Virus record (IMG/VR): IMGVR_UViG_3300042945_002475
Span: 1 to 24,758 of that record
Length of the DNA: 24,758 bases
Origin: a virus
Direction: 5' to 3' (one strand)
Within the stretch, counting starts at the first letter, position 1. Each line of letters opens with the position of its first letter. The notes under the pieces were generated by a model, which saw only the letters and a program-made list of their open reading frames with translations, was not told the origin of the DNA and did not search any database. Positions 12,651-19,794 of this stretch are shown piece after piece. The position numbers and the translations under genes were made by a program.

Positions 12651-13078
12651 TGGATTACACAAATTACAAAATATTAAAATATTATTATTCACATGGAGTT
12701 GCTGAAATGTCGGAACTTCTATGGGATAAAATGACCCCAGAAGAATCAAAATGGGCCATAGTATTAACGATGACTGGAATAAATGATACCGGAGGAGATG
12801 ATAATAGATCCTGGGATATTTTTTTTCTTGAAGATAAACTAAAAGAAAAAATTGAAAGTGTATTAAATAAGTATAATATTAAATTTACTATTAAAGACAT
12901 AACCGACCAGTTACTATCGAATAATAATGAAATTACGGAAAATTTGATAAGTAAGTTAAACAAACATCTTACTGAGAATTTAACCGTTAATTCTGTTTTG
13001 GATAAAATCATAGACCAGGGAATTAAAAGTCTCTCAGTGTTTGAAAAGTATTATTTAGAAAACAAAACCGAAGAATAA
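12650..13078 (+). CDS. Unassigned helical protein, 142 aa
   Basis: The 142-residue product has an N-terminal region (residues 1-65) with VAEMSELLWDKMTPEESKWA and a Gly/Asp-rich loop. A long helical, Asn/Lys-rich C-terminal half follows, with Leu-rich repeats reminiscent of coiled coil (residues 66-138). No signal peptide or known domain is present. It shares one base with the HNH stop (TGATG) and ends four bases before the UmuD-like gene. It may be an accessory to either neighbour. Function is unknown. Confidence 0.65.
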   Translation: MDYTNYKILKYYYSHGVAEMSELLWDKMTPEESKWAIVLTMTGINDTGGDDNRSWDIFFLEDKLKEKIESVLNKYNIKFTIKDITDQLLSNNNEITENLISKLNKHLTENLTVNSVLDKIIDQGIKSLSVFEKYYLENKTEE

Positions 13079-13082
13079 TTTT

Positions 13083-13403
13083 ATGGGAATCTTTGATAAA
13101 GATTATTTATTGATCAAATCACAAACTACGGGATTTTCTTCCCCAGCAGAAACATATGTTGATAAAAGATTGGACTTAAATGAATTGATAGTGGATGATT
13201 CATATTCCACATTCTATTTCAGATATTCTGGACCAAACATTGAAGATATCAAACCCGGTGATACTTTAGTTATCGATAGAAATAAAAAATTAAAAACAGG
13301 TGACTTGATTATTATTGTTGAAGATGGGGTTTTTAAAATAAAACGTTATGAGGATCAAATTAATATATGGGGGAAAATAACATGGATCTTAAAAAAAGTG
13401 TAA
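13083..13403 (+). CDS. umuD: Minimal UmuD-like protein lacking the catalytic serine
   Basis: The 106-residue product aligns with UmuD. GFSSPAETYVDKRLDLNEL (residues 17-35) matches the segment just after the E. coli cleavage site, FYFRYSG and PGDTLVIDR match the catalytic core, and GDLIIIVEDGVFKIKRYE contains the catalytic Lys equivalent (Lys87). The usual G-D-S-M with catalytic Ser reads G-P-N-I here, so Asn52 replaces Ser. The protein lacks most of the N-terminal arm and a loop before the last strand (139 residues in E. coli). It should be unable to cleave itself or LexA-type repressors and may resemble processed UmuD', the active partner of UmuC. It overlaps the umuC start by 37 bases. Confidence 0.84.
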   Translation: MGIFDKDYLLIKSQTTGFSSPAETYVDKRLDLNELIVDDSYSTFYFRYSGPNIEDIKPGDTLVIDRNKKLKTGDLIIIVEDGVFKIKRYEDQINIWGKITWILKKV

Positions 13404-14599
13404 AAGTAATTGGTATTGTGGATTGCAATAATTTTTATTGCTCATGTGAAAGATTGTTTAATCCAGAATCGGTCGGTAAACCAACAGTTGTTTTATCAAA
13501 TAATGATGGGGCAATAATTGCCCGATCACAAGAAGCAAAAGATTTAGGAATTAAAATGGGGGAACCATTTTTTAAATCTAAAGAATTCATGGAAGAACAC
13601 AAATTCTGTGTTTATTCTTCAAACTATAACCTTTATGGGGATCTTTCTGACCGGGTAATGAAAGTTATTTCTGAGTTTGTTACCAATATTGAAGTGTATT
13701 CAATTGATGAAGCATTCATAGACCTATCTCATATACCTTCTAAAAAATTGAATCAAACCTTAATAAAAATCAAGGATGAGGTTCTAAGACGGGTTGGAAT
13801 ACCAGTGTCTATTGGTGTTGGACCAAATAAAACATTGGCAAAATTGACCTCATACATGGCAAAAAAACAACCAAACTATGATGGAATATGTTCTTACTGG
13901 AGTTTGAAAAATTTTAAATCAATTTCATACAAAATTGATATTAACGAAGTTTGGGGTGTTGGAAGAAAATGGACAAAAAAATTGAAAAATCTTGGTATTG
14001 AAAGTATTGGTCAATTCATAGACACTAATGAAAACTTAGTAAAAAAGTTGATGAATATTAATGGTGTGAGAACTAAATTAGAATTACAAGAATTTTATTG
14101 TTTTCAGATCCAAGAAAAAACTAAGTTGAAAAAAAATATTGCATCCACCAGATCATTTGGAAAAGATGTTGATGATTTTAGTCAGTTGTCTGAGGCTATG
14201 TTTAGTTATATAGAAACGGGGACTAAAAAATTAAAACAAAATAAAGTATTAAGTAAAAAAGTCACAATTTTTGTTAGTGGTAATTACCATAAGGGAAACA
14301 AGTACCATTATTCAAAAACAATTTCTTTAAATACACCAACTCGAGATAATCAATTAATCTGGTCGCAAATATATAAATCATTTAAAGAGTTGTGTGAACA
14401 AAACAAACAATATAAAAAGTGTGGAATAATCTTTAATGATTTAACTCCAGACAATGTCATACAAAAGTCTTTATTTGATGAAGTTTTTGAAACTCAATCA
14501 GTACCAAACAATCCAGTTAAAAATTGGCACATGAGACAAGAGTTTCTTACACAAAAATATACCACATCCTGGGACGATTTACCTGAAGTTTTTTCTTAA
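13367..14599 (+). CDS. umuC: Y-family DNA polymerase UmuC (Pol V catalytic subunit)
   Basis: The 410-residue product has the UmuC layout: IVDCNNFYCSCERLFNP with metal-binding Asp19, VVLSNNDGAIIARS, SSNYNLYGD, and YSIDEAFIDL with catalytic Asp114 and Glu115. A thumb helix-hairpin-helix region (near 195-235) and a little-finger domain follow, ending in QKSLF (366-370), which fits the QxxLF clamp-binding motif. Length is normal. It synthesises across DNA lesions. The ATG at 13367 is used; ATG 13382 is an alternative. It overlaps umuD by 37 (or 22) bases, as in bacterial operons. A phage copy could provide lesion bypass, or mutagenesis, during infection. Confidence 0.94.
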   Translation: MGENNMDLKKSVKVIGIVDCNNFYCSCERLFNPESVGKPTVVLSNNDGAIIARSQEAKDLGIKMGEPFFKSKEFMEEHKFCVYSSNYNLYGDLSDRVMKVISEFVTNIEVYSIDEAFIDLSHIPSKKLNQTLIKIKDEVLRRVGIPVSIGVGPNKTLAKLTSYMAKKQPNYDGICSYWSLKNFKSISYKIDINEVWGVGRKWTKKLKNLGIESIGQFIDTNENLVKKLMNINGVRTKLELQEFYCFQIQEKTKLKKNIASTRSFGKDVDDFSQLSEAMFSYIETGTKKLKQNKVLSKKVTIFVSGNYHKGNKYHYSKTISLNTPTRDNQLIWSQIYKSFKELCEQNKQYKKCGIIFNDLTPDNVIQKSLFDEVFETQSVPNNPVKNWHMRQEFLTQKYTTSWDDLPEVFS

Positions 14600-14603
14600 T
14601 AGT

Positions 14604-15320
14604 CTAGTCAATATTGAGGATCTTCCAGTTCCCTTTTTTATCCTCGACTAAACAAGTTGAGTTTTCACAAAAATCACCAGAATTCATGTAATCAATTTCT
14701 AATTTCGGTTGGTGAATATGTCCGCAAACTGCGACATCAAATCCTTTTTCCTTGGTTAATCCTTTGGCACCAGACTCAAAATCAGAAACAAAATTTATTG
14801 CACCCTTAACTGATTGTTTAATATCATTTGCTAGAGAATGATAGTTCAAGTTCAATAACTTTCTAATCTTATTATAAAGAGTATTCAAACGAATGACAAA
14901 ATCATAAGACCATCCACCAATTACTGCCAACCATCGGGCTTTCATTATAACAAAATCCAAAACATCTCCATGAAAACAATAATAATTTCTACAATCAATC
15001 CCAACGTGATTATACATTCTTACAATTTCAATATTGTTTAATTTAAAAGGTATAAAATCTTTTAAAAAATCATCATGATTTCCCCGAATATAAATTACTT
15101 GTGTTTTGTTTTCTGAGAGTTTGATAATTTTTCTAATTATTTTAGTGCAATCGTTATTCCATTTTCCACCACTTCTGATTGCCCATCCGTCAATTATATC
15201 ACCGTTTAAAATTAACTTCTCAGTTTCATTCTCATTAAAAAATTTCAAAATTTTATCTGTTTGAGATTGTCTGGATCCTAAATGTAAATCACTCATGATC
15301 ACGGTTTTCCATTTTTTCAT
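14604..15320 (-). CDS. LpxH-like calcineurin-family phosphoesterase
   Basis: The 238-residue product has the metallophosphoesterase motifs: SDLHLG (Asp11, His13), NGDIIDGW (Asp41), RGNHDD (Asn81, His82), a CFHGD and CGHIHQP. The pattern fits COG2908, which includes UDP-2,3-diacylglucosamine pyrophosphatase (LpxH), the fourth step of lipid A synthesis. GNHD in place of the LpxH-type GNRD, and the absence of other lpx genes, mean that the substrate is not certain. It is the last gene of the minus operon with GNAT and GT2 and overlaps the GNAT gene by four bases. The operon context suggests an envelope role. It is tail to tail with umuC, four bases apart. Confidence 0.82.
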   Translation of the reverse strand: MKKWKTVIMSDLHLGSRQSQTDKILKFFNENETEKLILNGDIIDGWAIRSGGKWNNDCTKIIRKIIKLSENKTQVIYIRGNHDDFLKDFIPFKLNNIEIVRMYNHVGIDCRNYYCFHGDVLDFVIMKARWLAVIGGWSYDFVIRLNTLYNKIRKLLNLNYHSLANDIKQSVKGAINFVSDFESGAKGLTKEKGFDVAVCGHIHQPKLEIDYMNSGDFCENSTCLVEDKKGNWKILNID

Positions 15321-15667
15321 TTATCTTTAACTACTTTAAAAAGGGCTTTTTCGATCGAAAATCCGTTGTTTATGAAATATTTCAAACTATCAACATTACA
15401 ATGGGCATAAATGGTTTTATTAGTTTCATGAATTTTTGAATCCCTATAATTCCAGAGTAATTTATAGATCCCTCTATTTCTATAATCTTCCAAAACATAG
15501 GCGTGACATAAATAAATTACAGAATCATGTTCTACATAAGAAACAATACCAACTAATTTTTCTTTAATGAAACATCCATAATATGTTGCATATTCATCTA
15601 ATAAATCAGGTTTGATTTCTTTAAAATTTTCATAAACTTCTTTATAAGGTACTTTTGTTATTTCCAT
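15317..15667 (-). CDS. GNAT-family N-acetyltransferase
   Basis: The 116-residue product is a short GNAT domain: LVGIVSYVEHDSVIYLCHAYVL (given in part as the strands VGIVSY and IYLCHAYVL), the acetyl-CoA loop DYRNRGIYKLLW (residues 61-72) matching R-x-x-G-x-G/A, and the final NNGFSIEKA segment typical of the C-terminus. Length is below the usual 140-150, so the N-terminal strand may be reduced. It transfers an acetyl group from CoA to an amine; in this operon the acceptor could be an amino sugar. It overlaps the genes on both sides by four and one bases. Confidence 0.78.
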   Translation of the reverse strand: MEITKVPYKEVYENFKEIKPDLLDEYATYYGCFIKEKLVGIVSYVEHDSVIYLCHAYVLEDYRNRGIYKLLWNYRDSKIHETNKTIYAHCNVDSLKYFINNGFSIEKALFKVVKDK

Positions 15668-16380
15668 TACCAGTAATTTTTATCTTCAGTGAAATAAGAC
15701 TTGTTTTTGTGATTGAAAAAAGAACCTAAAAATAATTTGACCATATAGAATACACCTTTGTTCTCAAATCTTCTAGGAGGAGTAAATACAATATTATTTA
15801 TTCTACCGAACTTTTTTGGTTTAATTTGTTTTGAAAAATGATAATCTTCCGCAACTTTTATGTCGGAATCAAATCCACCGAGAGATTTAAATGTTTCAGA
15901 CCTAATCATCATAAAGCCACCCAAACAAAAAGGTGTGGACCATTTGGACACCAATTGTAGAAAATCGAACAAACGGTAAATATAATTGTATTTACCGTTA
16001 TCACTTCTAAACTTTGTGGTTACTAAATCTAATTTTTGTCTATGTATTCTTAAAAATGCTCTTTTAATTATTTTTGGGTCCAATAAAAACACATCGGAGT
16101 CAACAAATAAAACATATGGTGTCTCAACAAGTTTGAATCCGTTGTTTCTTGCAACCGCAGGTAATCCACCATCCATCAAATAAAGGTCAAACTTATCTGA
16201 GTTAATTTCTAACCTTTCGATTATATCAAATTTAGTTATACCATCATCTGAAGAGTCGCAAACTACAACTTTAACTCCCCAAATATCTGACTGATAATTC
16301 AAAAGGTCCAAAGTTTTTTGAATTATACTTTTTTCATTTTTACATGGAATAACAATTGTTAAAAAATTTTTTATTTCCAT
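15667..16380 (-). CDS. Family 2 glycosyltransferase
   Basis: The 237-residue product has a GT-A fold: IVIPCKNEKSII at the start, VVVCDSSDDG, then LPAVARNNGFKLVETPYVLFVDSDVF with the metal-binding D-S-D at 94-96, a GGFMMIRSE strand, GGFDSDIKVAEDYHFS (the ED motif of the acceptor site), and a hydrophobic C-terminal segment (VFYMVKLFLGSFF) that may anchor it to the membrane. It would transfer a sugar from a nucleotide sugar to an envelope glycan or lipid. It leads the minus operon. The divergent gap with uvrC is only 39 bases. Confidence 0.87.
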   Translation of the reverse strand: MEIKNFLTIVIPCKNEKSIIQKTLDLLNYQSDIWGVKVVVCDSSDDGITKFDIIERLEINSDKFDLYLMDGGLPAVARNNGFKLVETPYVLFVDSDVFLLDPKIIKRAFLRIHRQKLDLVTTKFRSDNGKYNYIYRLFDFLQLVSKWSTPFCLGGFMMIRSETFKSLGGFDSDIKVAEDYHFSKQIKPKKFGRINNIVFTPPRRFENKGVFYMVKLFLGSFFNHKNKSYFTEDKNYW

Positions 16381-16384
16381 TTGT

Positions 16385-16415
16385 TTGTTTTATAGTTTAA
16401 ATATAGGTATTTTTG
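16385..16415 (+). promoter_or_regulatory. Bacteroidetes-type promoter of uvrC (TTG-N20-TAttTTTG)
   Basis: TTG at 16385-16387, 20 bases, then TAttTTTG at 16408-16415. The uvrC ATG is at 16420, four bases after the -7 box, so the mRNA is probably leaderless or nearly so. No promoter of this type is visible on the other strand for the divergent glycosyltransferase. Confidence 0.72.
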
Positions 16416-16419
16416 TCAA

Positions 16420-17694
16420 ATGATTCAAGAGAAACTCACAAACATTCCCCAGTCAAGCGGTTGTTACCTTTTCAAAAACGAGAAAGGTCAGATCATCTAT
16501 GTGGGTAAGTCAAAGTTTTTACCTAAACGAGTAAAATCTTACTTTCAAAAAAATCACAAAGATCAAAAGACTATTTTTCTTGTGAATGAAATCCGTGATG
16601 TTGAGTTCATGAGTACTAACGATGAGTCTCAAGCACTTTTGTTGGAGGATGAACTTATCAAGTCTTTGAAACCAAAATACAATATCAAAGCAAAAGACGA
16701 CAGATCTCGTCGTTGGTTTATTACTTTGACCGATGAGGACTTTCCAAGACTTTTGGTTTGTAATCCTTCTAACTTTTCAGGTGAGGTTCTTTTGGAGTCC
16801 ACAAGTTCCAACTCTTGTTATGAGATCTATGAAATGGTTCATGATATTTTTGATCTTCGTTCTTGTTCTTACAACTTAACTGAAGAAAACATTTCAAACG
16901 AAAAGTTCAAAACCTGTTTGGAGTTTCATCTTGGTCGTTGTAATGCTCCTTGTGTTTCAAATATTATGAAGTTCTCCTACAAGAAGATTGTAAGTGAGAT
17001 GAAAGAATTATTTTCTTTTGAGTTTGACAAGGTTCGTAGTCGTTTGAAAAAATCTATGAAAAACTTTTCTGAATCTATGGAGTTTGAAAAAGCAAATGAC
17101 TTCAAATCTAAAATCGCTGTGGTTGATTCACTTGAAAAGAAACTTGATCCTTTTCGTGTTAGAAAGTATAATGATGTTGCCCGTCAATTCAAAGAGTCTT
17201 TGGGTCTAATCAATGTTCCTACTTTAATTGAGGCGTTTGATAATTCCCACACTGCCGGTGATTGTCAGGTATCTGCTCTTGTTCGTTACAAGAATGGTAA
17301 AACTGATAAGTCAAACTATCGTAAGTTCAATATCAAAACTGTTGAAGGTCCAGATGATTACGCATCTTTCTATGAGGTTTTGAATCGTCGTTTTACAAGA
17401 CTTTTAAGTGAAAAACAAGAGTTACCTTCACTTGTTGTCATTGATGGTGGTAAAGGTCAGTTGGGTGTTGCAAAACAAGTATTCGAATCTCTTGGTTTGT
17501 TATCTCGTATTGATTTGATTTCTATTTCTAAAAACGACAAACACCAGTCTCAAACAATTCACCTGACTAATGGATCATCAGTTGACATTCCACGAAATGA
17601 ATTTGGGTATCTACTTGCTGAAATTCAAAACGAAGTTCACCGGTTTGTACTATCATTCCATAGAAATAAAAAATTAAAAAAATTATTCAGTTGA
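16420..17694 (+). CDS. uvrC: UvrC-like excision nuclease, short form
   Basis: The 424-residue product follows UvrC: GIY-YIG domain (residues 12-95) with GCYLF, YVGKS, Arg37 and catalytic Glu76; four Cys (149, 166, 174, 178) as in the iron-sulphur cluster region; UVR helix (about 203-238) for UvrB; and the RNase H-like nuclease (268-420) with EAFDNSH (Asp274), VIDGGKGQ (Asp342) and VHRFVLSFHR. Bacterial UvrC is near 600 residues; the C-terminal helix-hairpin-helix pair for DNA binding is missing. It would need host UvrA/UvrB to incise. Codon choice is unusual: CGT for Arg prevails, while neighbours use AGA, suggesting a recent or separate origin. Confidence 0.9.
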   Translation: MIQEKLTNIPQSSGCYLFKNEKGQIIYVGKSKFLPKRVKSYFQKNHKDQKTIFLVNEIRDVEFMSTNDESQALLLEDELIKSLKPKYNIKAKDDRSRRWFITLTDEDFPRLLVCNPSNFSGEVLLESTSSNSCYEIYEMVHDIFDLRSCSYNLTEENISNEKFKTCLEFHLGRCNAPCVSNIMKFSYKKIVSEMKELFSFEFDKVRSRLKKSMKNFSESMEFEKANDFKSKIAVVDSLEKKLDPFRVRKYNDVARQFKESLGLINVPTLIEAFDNSHTAGDCQVSALVRYKNGKTDKSNYRKFNIKTVEGPDDYASFYEVLNRRFTRLLSEKQELPSLVVIDGGKGQLGVAKQVFESLGLLSRIDLISISKNDKHQSQTIHLTNGSSVDIPRNEFGYLLAEIQNEVHRFVLSFHRNKKLKKLFS

Positions 17695-17948
17695 GAAAGT
17701 ATCTAATAATTTCCTTTTCGGCCTTTTTACTTGAACTGGGATCCACTTTTTATATAAGTTTTGTTTCTGATCAAAATTTATTTGGTATGATGTTTTTTGC
17801 ATTTATAGGACCCTTTTTAAGTTTACCTTTCGTTGGATTTATGATTGATGCGAAAAACTGGAAACAAAGAATTTTATTGTCATTTTCTTCTGCATGTGGT
17901 TACTTAATTGGATCTTTCACATCTTATTTATTTATTAAAATTTTTTGA
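17691..17948 (+). CDS. Small three-helix membrane protein, 85 aa
   Basis: The 85-residue product has three likely membrane helices: residues 3-23 (LIISFSAFLLELGSTFYISF, only part shown in function), about 31-51 (FFAFIGPFLSLPFVGFM) and 62-84 (LLSFSSACGYLIGSF). A charged loop DAKNWKQR lies between the second and third. It starts at a TTG at 17691 that overlaps the uvrC TGA, a coupled arrangement. I recall similar short membrane proteins with an LELGSTFYI start in phages, of unknown role. Leaderless or coupled translation is assumed because no other start is near. Confidence 0.7.
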   Translation: MRKYLIISFSAFLLELGSTFYISFVSDQNLFGMMFFAFIGPFLSLPFVGFMIDAKNWKQRILLSFSSACGYLIGSFTSYLFIKIF

Positions 17949-17961
17949 TTATAATTTCAAT

Positions 17962-18255
17962 ATGAATGAAAATAAAATACCTTACCTTTCGGACGACGTT
18001 AATAAGGGTCCTGATGGTGCGTTTGAAGATAAAAATGTAAAAAATAATTATATCGGTTCGGAAGGATTTTACCACGACGATGAAGAAATTTCAATTTGGG
18101 AAAACACTTTAAGAGATGGGCTTGAAGAAATTGAAGTATATGAAACAATTCAAAAAATAAGAAATTACTACAATGGTCATCATAATATTGATGGTCGACC
18201 ACCATCCAAAAAAAATTTCAACGAGTTTCTTGATTCTTTGGATAAAAATTTGTAA
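17962..18255 (+). CDS. Unassigned acidic protein, 97 aa
   Basis: I use the ATG at 17962, which gives MNENKIPYLSDD; the longer frame overlaps the membrane gene. The 97-residue product is acidic and rich in Asn and Gly at the start, then has a helix with WENTLRDGLEEIEVYETI and a Lys-rich end with SKKNFNEFLDSLDKNL. No family is recognised. The gap to the upstream gene is 13 bases. Its last 26 bases hold a promoter-like sequence for the following gene. Confidence 0.6.
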   Translation: MNENKIPYLSDDVNKGPDGAFEDKNVKNNYIGSEGFYHDDEEISIWENTLRDGLEEIEVYETIQKIRNYYNGHHNIDGRPPSKKNFNEFLDSLDKNL

Positions 18256-18260
18256 TTTTG
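18230..18260 (+). promoter_or_regulatory. Bacteroidetes-type promoter (TTG-N20-TAatTTTG) overlapping the upstream gene end
   Basis: TTG at 18230-18232, 20 bases, then TAatTTTG at 18253-18260. The next ATG is at 18266, five bases past the box, so this mRNA would again be leaderless. The -33 box lies inside the upstream coding region and the -7 box overlaps its stop codon, so a chance match cannot be excluded. Confidence 0.55.
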
Positions 18261-18265
18261 ATATT

Positions 18266-18511
18266 ATGGGAAAAATAATAATAGAATTTGATTCTGTAGA
18301 AGAATCACAAGACGCAAGAACCGCACTGGATGGTTACAAATGGAAATTAGCCATGTGGGATTTAGATCAAACGCTAAGATCAACTGTAAAACATGGGCAA
18401 AAATTCAATGGAACAGGTGAAGCATCTAGTGAAGAAGTCGAAATTTGTGACAAATTAAGAGAACAAATCAGAACTATTCTGGATGATTATGGTCTCAATA
18501 TGAATGATTAA
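18266..18511 (+). CDS. Conserved small phage protein with KWKLAMWDLDQ motif
   Basis: The true start is probably the ATG at 18266 (MGKIIIEFDS), giving 81 residues. The earlier starts add residues that look like noise. A strand IIIEFD, then helices with ALDGYKWKLAMWDLDQTLRS, and a C-terminal helix CDKLREQIRTILDDYGLNM fit a small family I have seen in phages and some bacteria: beta strand, E-x-x-x-A-x-DG-x-KW, and W-D-L-D-Q. No function is known to me. It ends 11 bases before the next gene. Confidence 0.78.
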   Translation: MGKIIIEFDSVEESQDARTALDGYKWKLAMWDLDQTLRSTVKHGQKFNGTGEASSEEVEICDKLREQIRTILDDYGLNMND

Positions 18512-18522
18512 AAAGAAATAAT

Positions 18523-19068
18523 ATGAAACAGACAGCAGTAGAAACTCTCATTGAAATATATTACGGCAATGAGGGTCAATTAACAATTAAAGATTTAGAA
18601 CAAGCAAAAGCAATGGAGGAAAAAAACCTAAAAGATTCATTTGTAGCAGGTGCAGGTATGGAACAAGATGTTCAAAAAGAAAAACCAACACCGTTAATTT
18701 CATCAGATGTCAATGAAGTGAAAATTGTGGTGTCAAAAGCAACGGAAGAAGAAAGAGATAAATTAATTAAACATATTGTGGGTCTAATAAAAAATGATGA
18801 AGAAAAGTTTGATGATGTTGATTTTTTAGAAGAAATTAAAATATACAATTATTTAGACGATTCAATAATTTCTATGAATAAGATTCAGTTAATAAAAGAA
18901 AAAAAAGTTACAACAATTTTTAATTTTATGCAAATGAATGAAAATAACTACTTTAAAGAAAACGACCCAAAAAAATTAACTTGTATGCTCTTTAATAATG
19001 AAACTTGGCTAATGGATGGAAATAATTTTATAGATATTTCACAAGATGATTTGATTGATATTTTGTAG
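18523..19068 (+). CDS. MKQTAVE-type protein with extended C-terminus, 181 aa
   Basis: The first 45 residues (MKQTAVETLIEIYYGNEG, then DLEQAKAMEEKNLKDSF) closely resemble those of the smaller protein encoded at 19093. This N-terminal module is found in phages of Bacteroidetes as short proteins; here it continues into a 130-residue region (acidic, with a helix NEVKIVVSKATEEERDKLI and a Phe/Asn-rich end) of unknown fold. It may be a fusion. No signal peptide is seen. It ends 24 bases before its paralogue. Confidence 0.7.
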   Translation: MKQTAVETLIEIYYGNEGQLTIKDLEQAKAMEEKNLKDSFVAGAGMEQDVQKEKPTPLISSDVNEVKIVVSKATEEERDKLIKHIVGLIKNDEEKFDDVDFLEEIKIYNYLDDSIISMNKIQLIKEKKVTTIFNFMQMNENNYFKENDPKKLTCMLFNNETWLMDGNNFIDISQDDLIDIL

Positions 19069-19092
19069 TACAAAAAAATAAAAATAAATAAG

Positions 19093-19311
19093 ATGAAACA
19101 AACAGCAGTAGAGTGGTTGGTTGAGCAGTATAAAAAAGTTGGTGGAATATCAATAAGTATGTCTAAACAAGCCAAAGAAATGGAGAAAGAGCAGATAGTT
19201 ACAACATGGAACACAGCCCATCAGGCAGGTAGGTTTGAAGGTAAAGGTATTGCTGAAGAAAATTGGCAGACATTTGAATCATATTGGAAAGAAATCTTTA
19301 AATCAGAATAA
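19093..19311 (+). CDS. MKQTAVE-type small protein, 72 aa
   Basis: The 72-residue product MKQTAVEWLVEQYKK shares its start and the QAKEMEKEQI segment (residues 27-36) with the N-terminal part of the preceding gene; it then has WNTAHQAGRFEG and a Trp-rich end YWKEIF. It is the usual short form of this family, which in my recollection is frequent in Bacteroidetes phages and has no known function. The helical, amphipathic pattern suggests a dimer or a partner-binding helix. Confidence 0.75.
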   Translation: MKQTAVEWLVEQYKKVGGISISMSKQAKEMEKEQIVTTWNTAHQAGRFEGKGIAEENWQTFESYWKEIFKSE

Positions 19312-19312
19312 G

Positions 19313-19552
19313 ATGACAGAAAGAGAAATACAATTACTTGGTTTTGAAAAAAACTATATGGATGAAGATGATGATTACTATTACTTTTTGGATATTGCTA
19401 GTGGTTTAGGTTTTATATCCTGCACAGGTTTTGAAGGACAAAACAACGGTTGGTATGTTGAGGTCTTCAATACAGAACCATCAATTAGATTTAATAGTTT
19501 TGGTGAACTACAGGGATTGATTAATCAACTTTCAAATGCGATAGTGAAATGA
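19313..19552 (+). CDS. Unassigned small protein, 79 aa
   Basis: I start it at ATG 19313, one base after the previous stop, giving MTEREIQLLGFEKNY. The earlier start at 19235 would lie entirely inside the upstream gene. The 79-residue product has strands DDDYYYFLDI, GLGFISC and GWYVEVFNTEP, then a C-terminal helix GELQGLINQLSNAIVK. It looks like a small beta-sheet domain with a helix. I do not recognise the family. It overlaps the next gene by four bases (ATGA). Confidence 0.7.
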   Translation: MTEREIQLLGFEKNYMDEDDDYYYFLDIASGLGFISCTGFEGQNNGWYVEVFNTEPSIRFNSFGELQGLINQLSNAIVK

Positions 19553-19794
19553 GTGATCTTAATAAGACATATCCTAAACCCGGTGAAAAATACCAACATT
19601 ACAAAGGTGGTCAATATGAAGTTATTTGCATGTGTAATCATACAGAAACTAATGAACCACTTGTAATTTACAAATCACTTTCATTTGGTTCACAATACGC
19701 AAGACCATTTTCCGAGTGGAATGATCAAGTCGATACTCAAGACTACGGAGTTGAAGAAACTCCAATTTTTAGATTTAAAAAAATAGAACAATAA
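19549..19794 (+). CDS. DUF1653 family protein
   Basis: The 81-residue product matches DUF1653: PKPGEKYQHYKGGQYEVICMCNHTETNEPLVIYKSL in parts (GEKYQHYKG, YEVI, HTET-x-EPLVIY), then SQYARPFSEWND, the family's ...RP-x-x-x-F segment. It is a small beta domain of unknown function, frequent in bacteria and phages. Length is typical. It is tightly placed: four-base overlap upstream, and its TAA shares a base with the thymidylate synthase ATG. It may work with or merely be coupled to that enzyme. Confidence 0.85.
   Translation: MSDLNKTYPKPGEKYQHYKGGQYEVICMCNHTETNEPLVIYKSLSFGSQYARPFSEWNDQVDTQDYGVEETPIFRFKKIEQ

Noticed and set aside
14600-14603. Terminator between convergent umuC and the LpxH-like gene
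   Set aside because: Only four bases separate the genes and no hairpin with a T run is visible.
16381-16419. Minus-strand promoter for the glycosyltransferase operon
   Set aside because: No TAnnTTTG with proper spacing can be read on that strand here.
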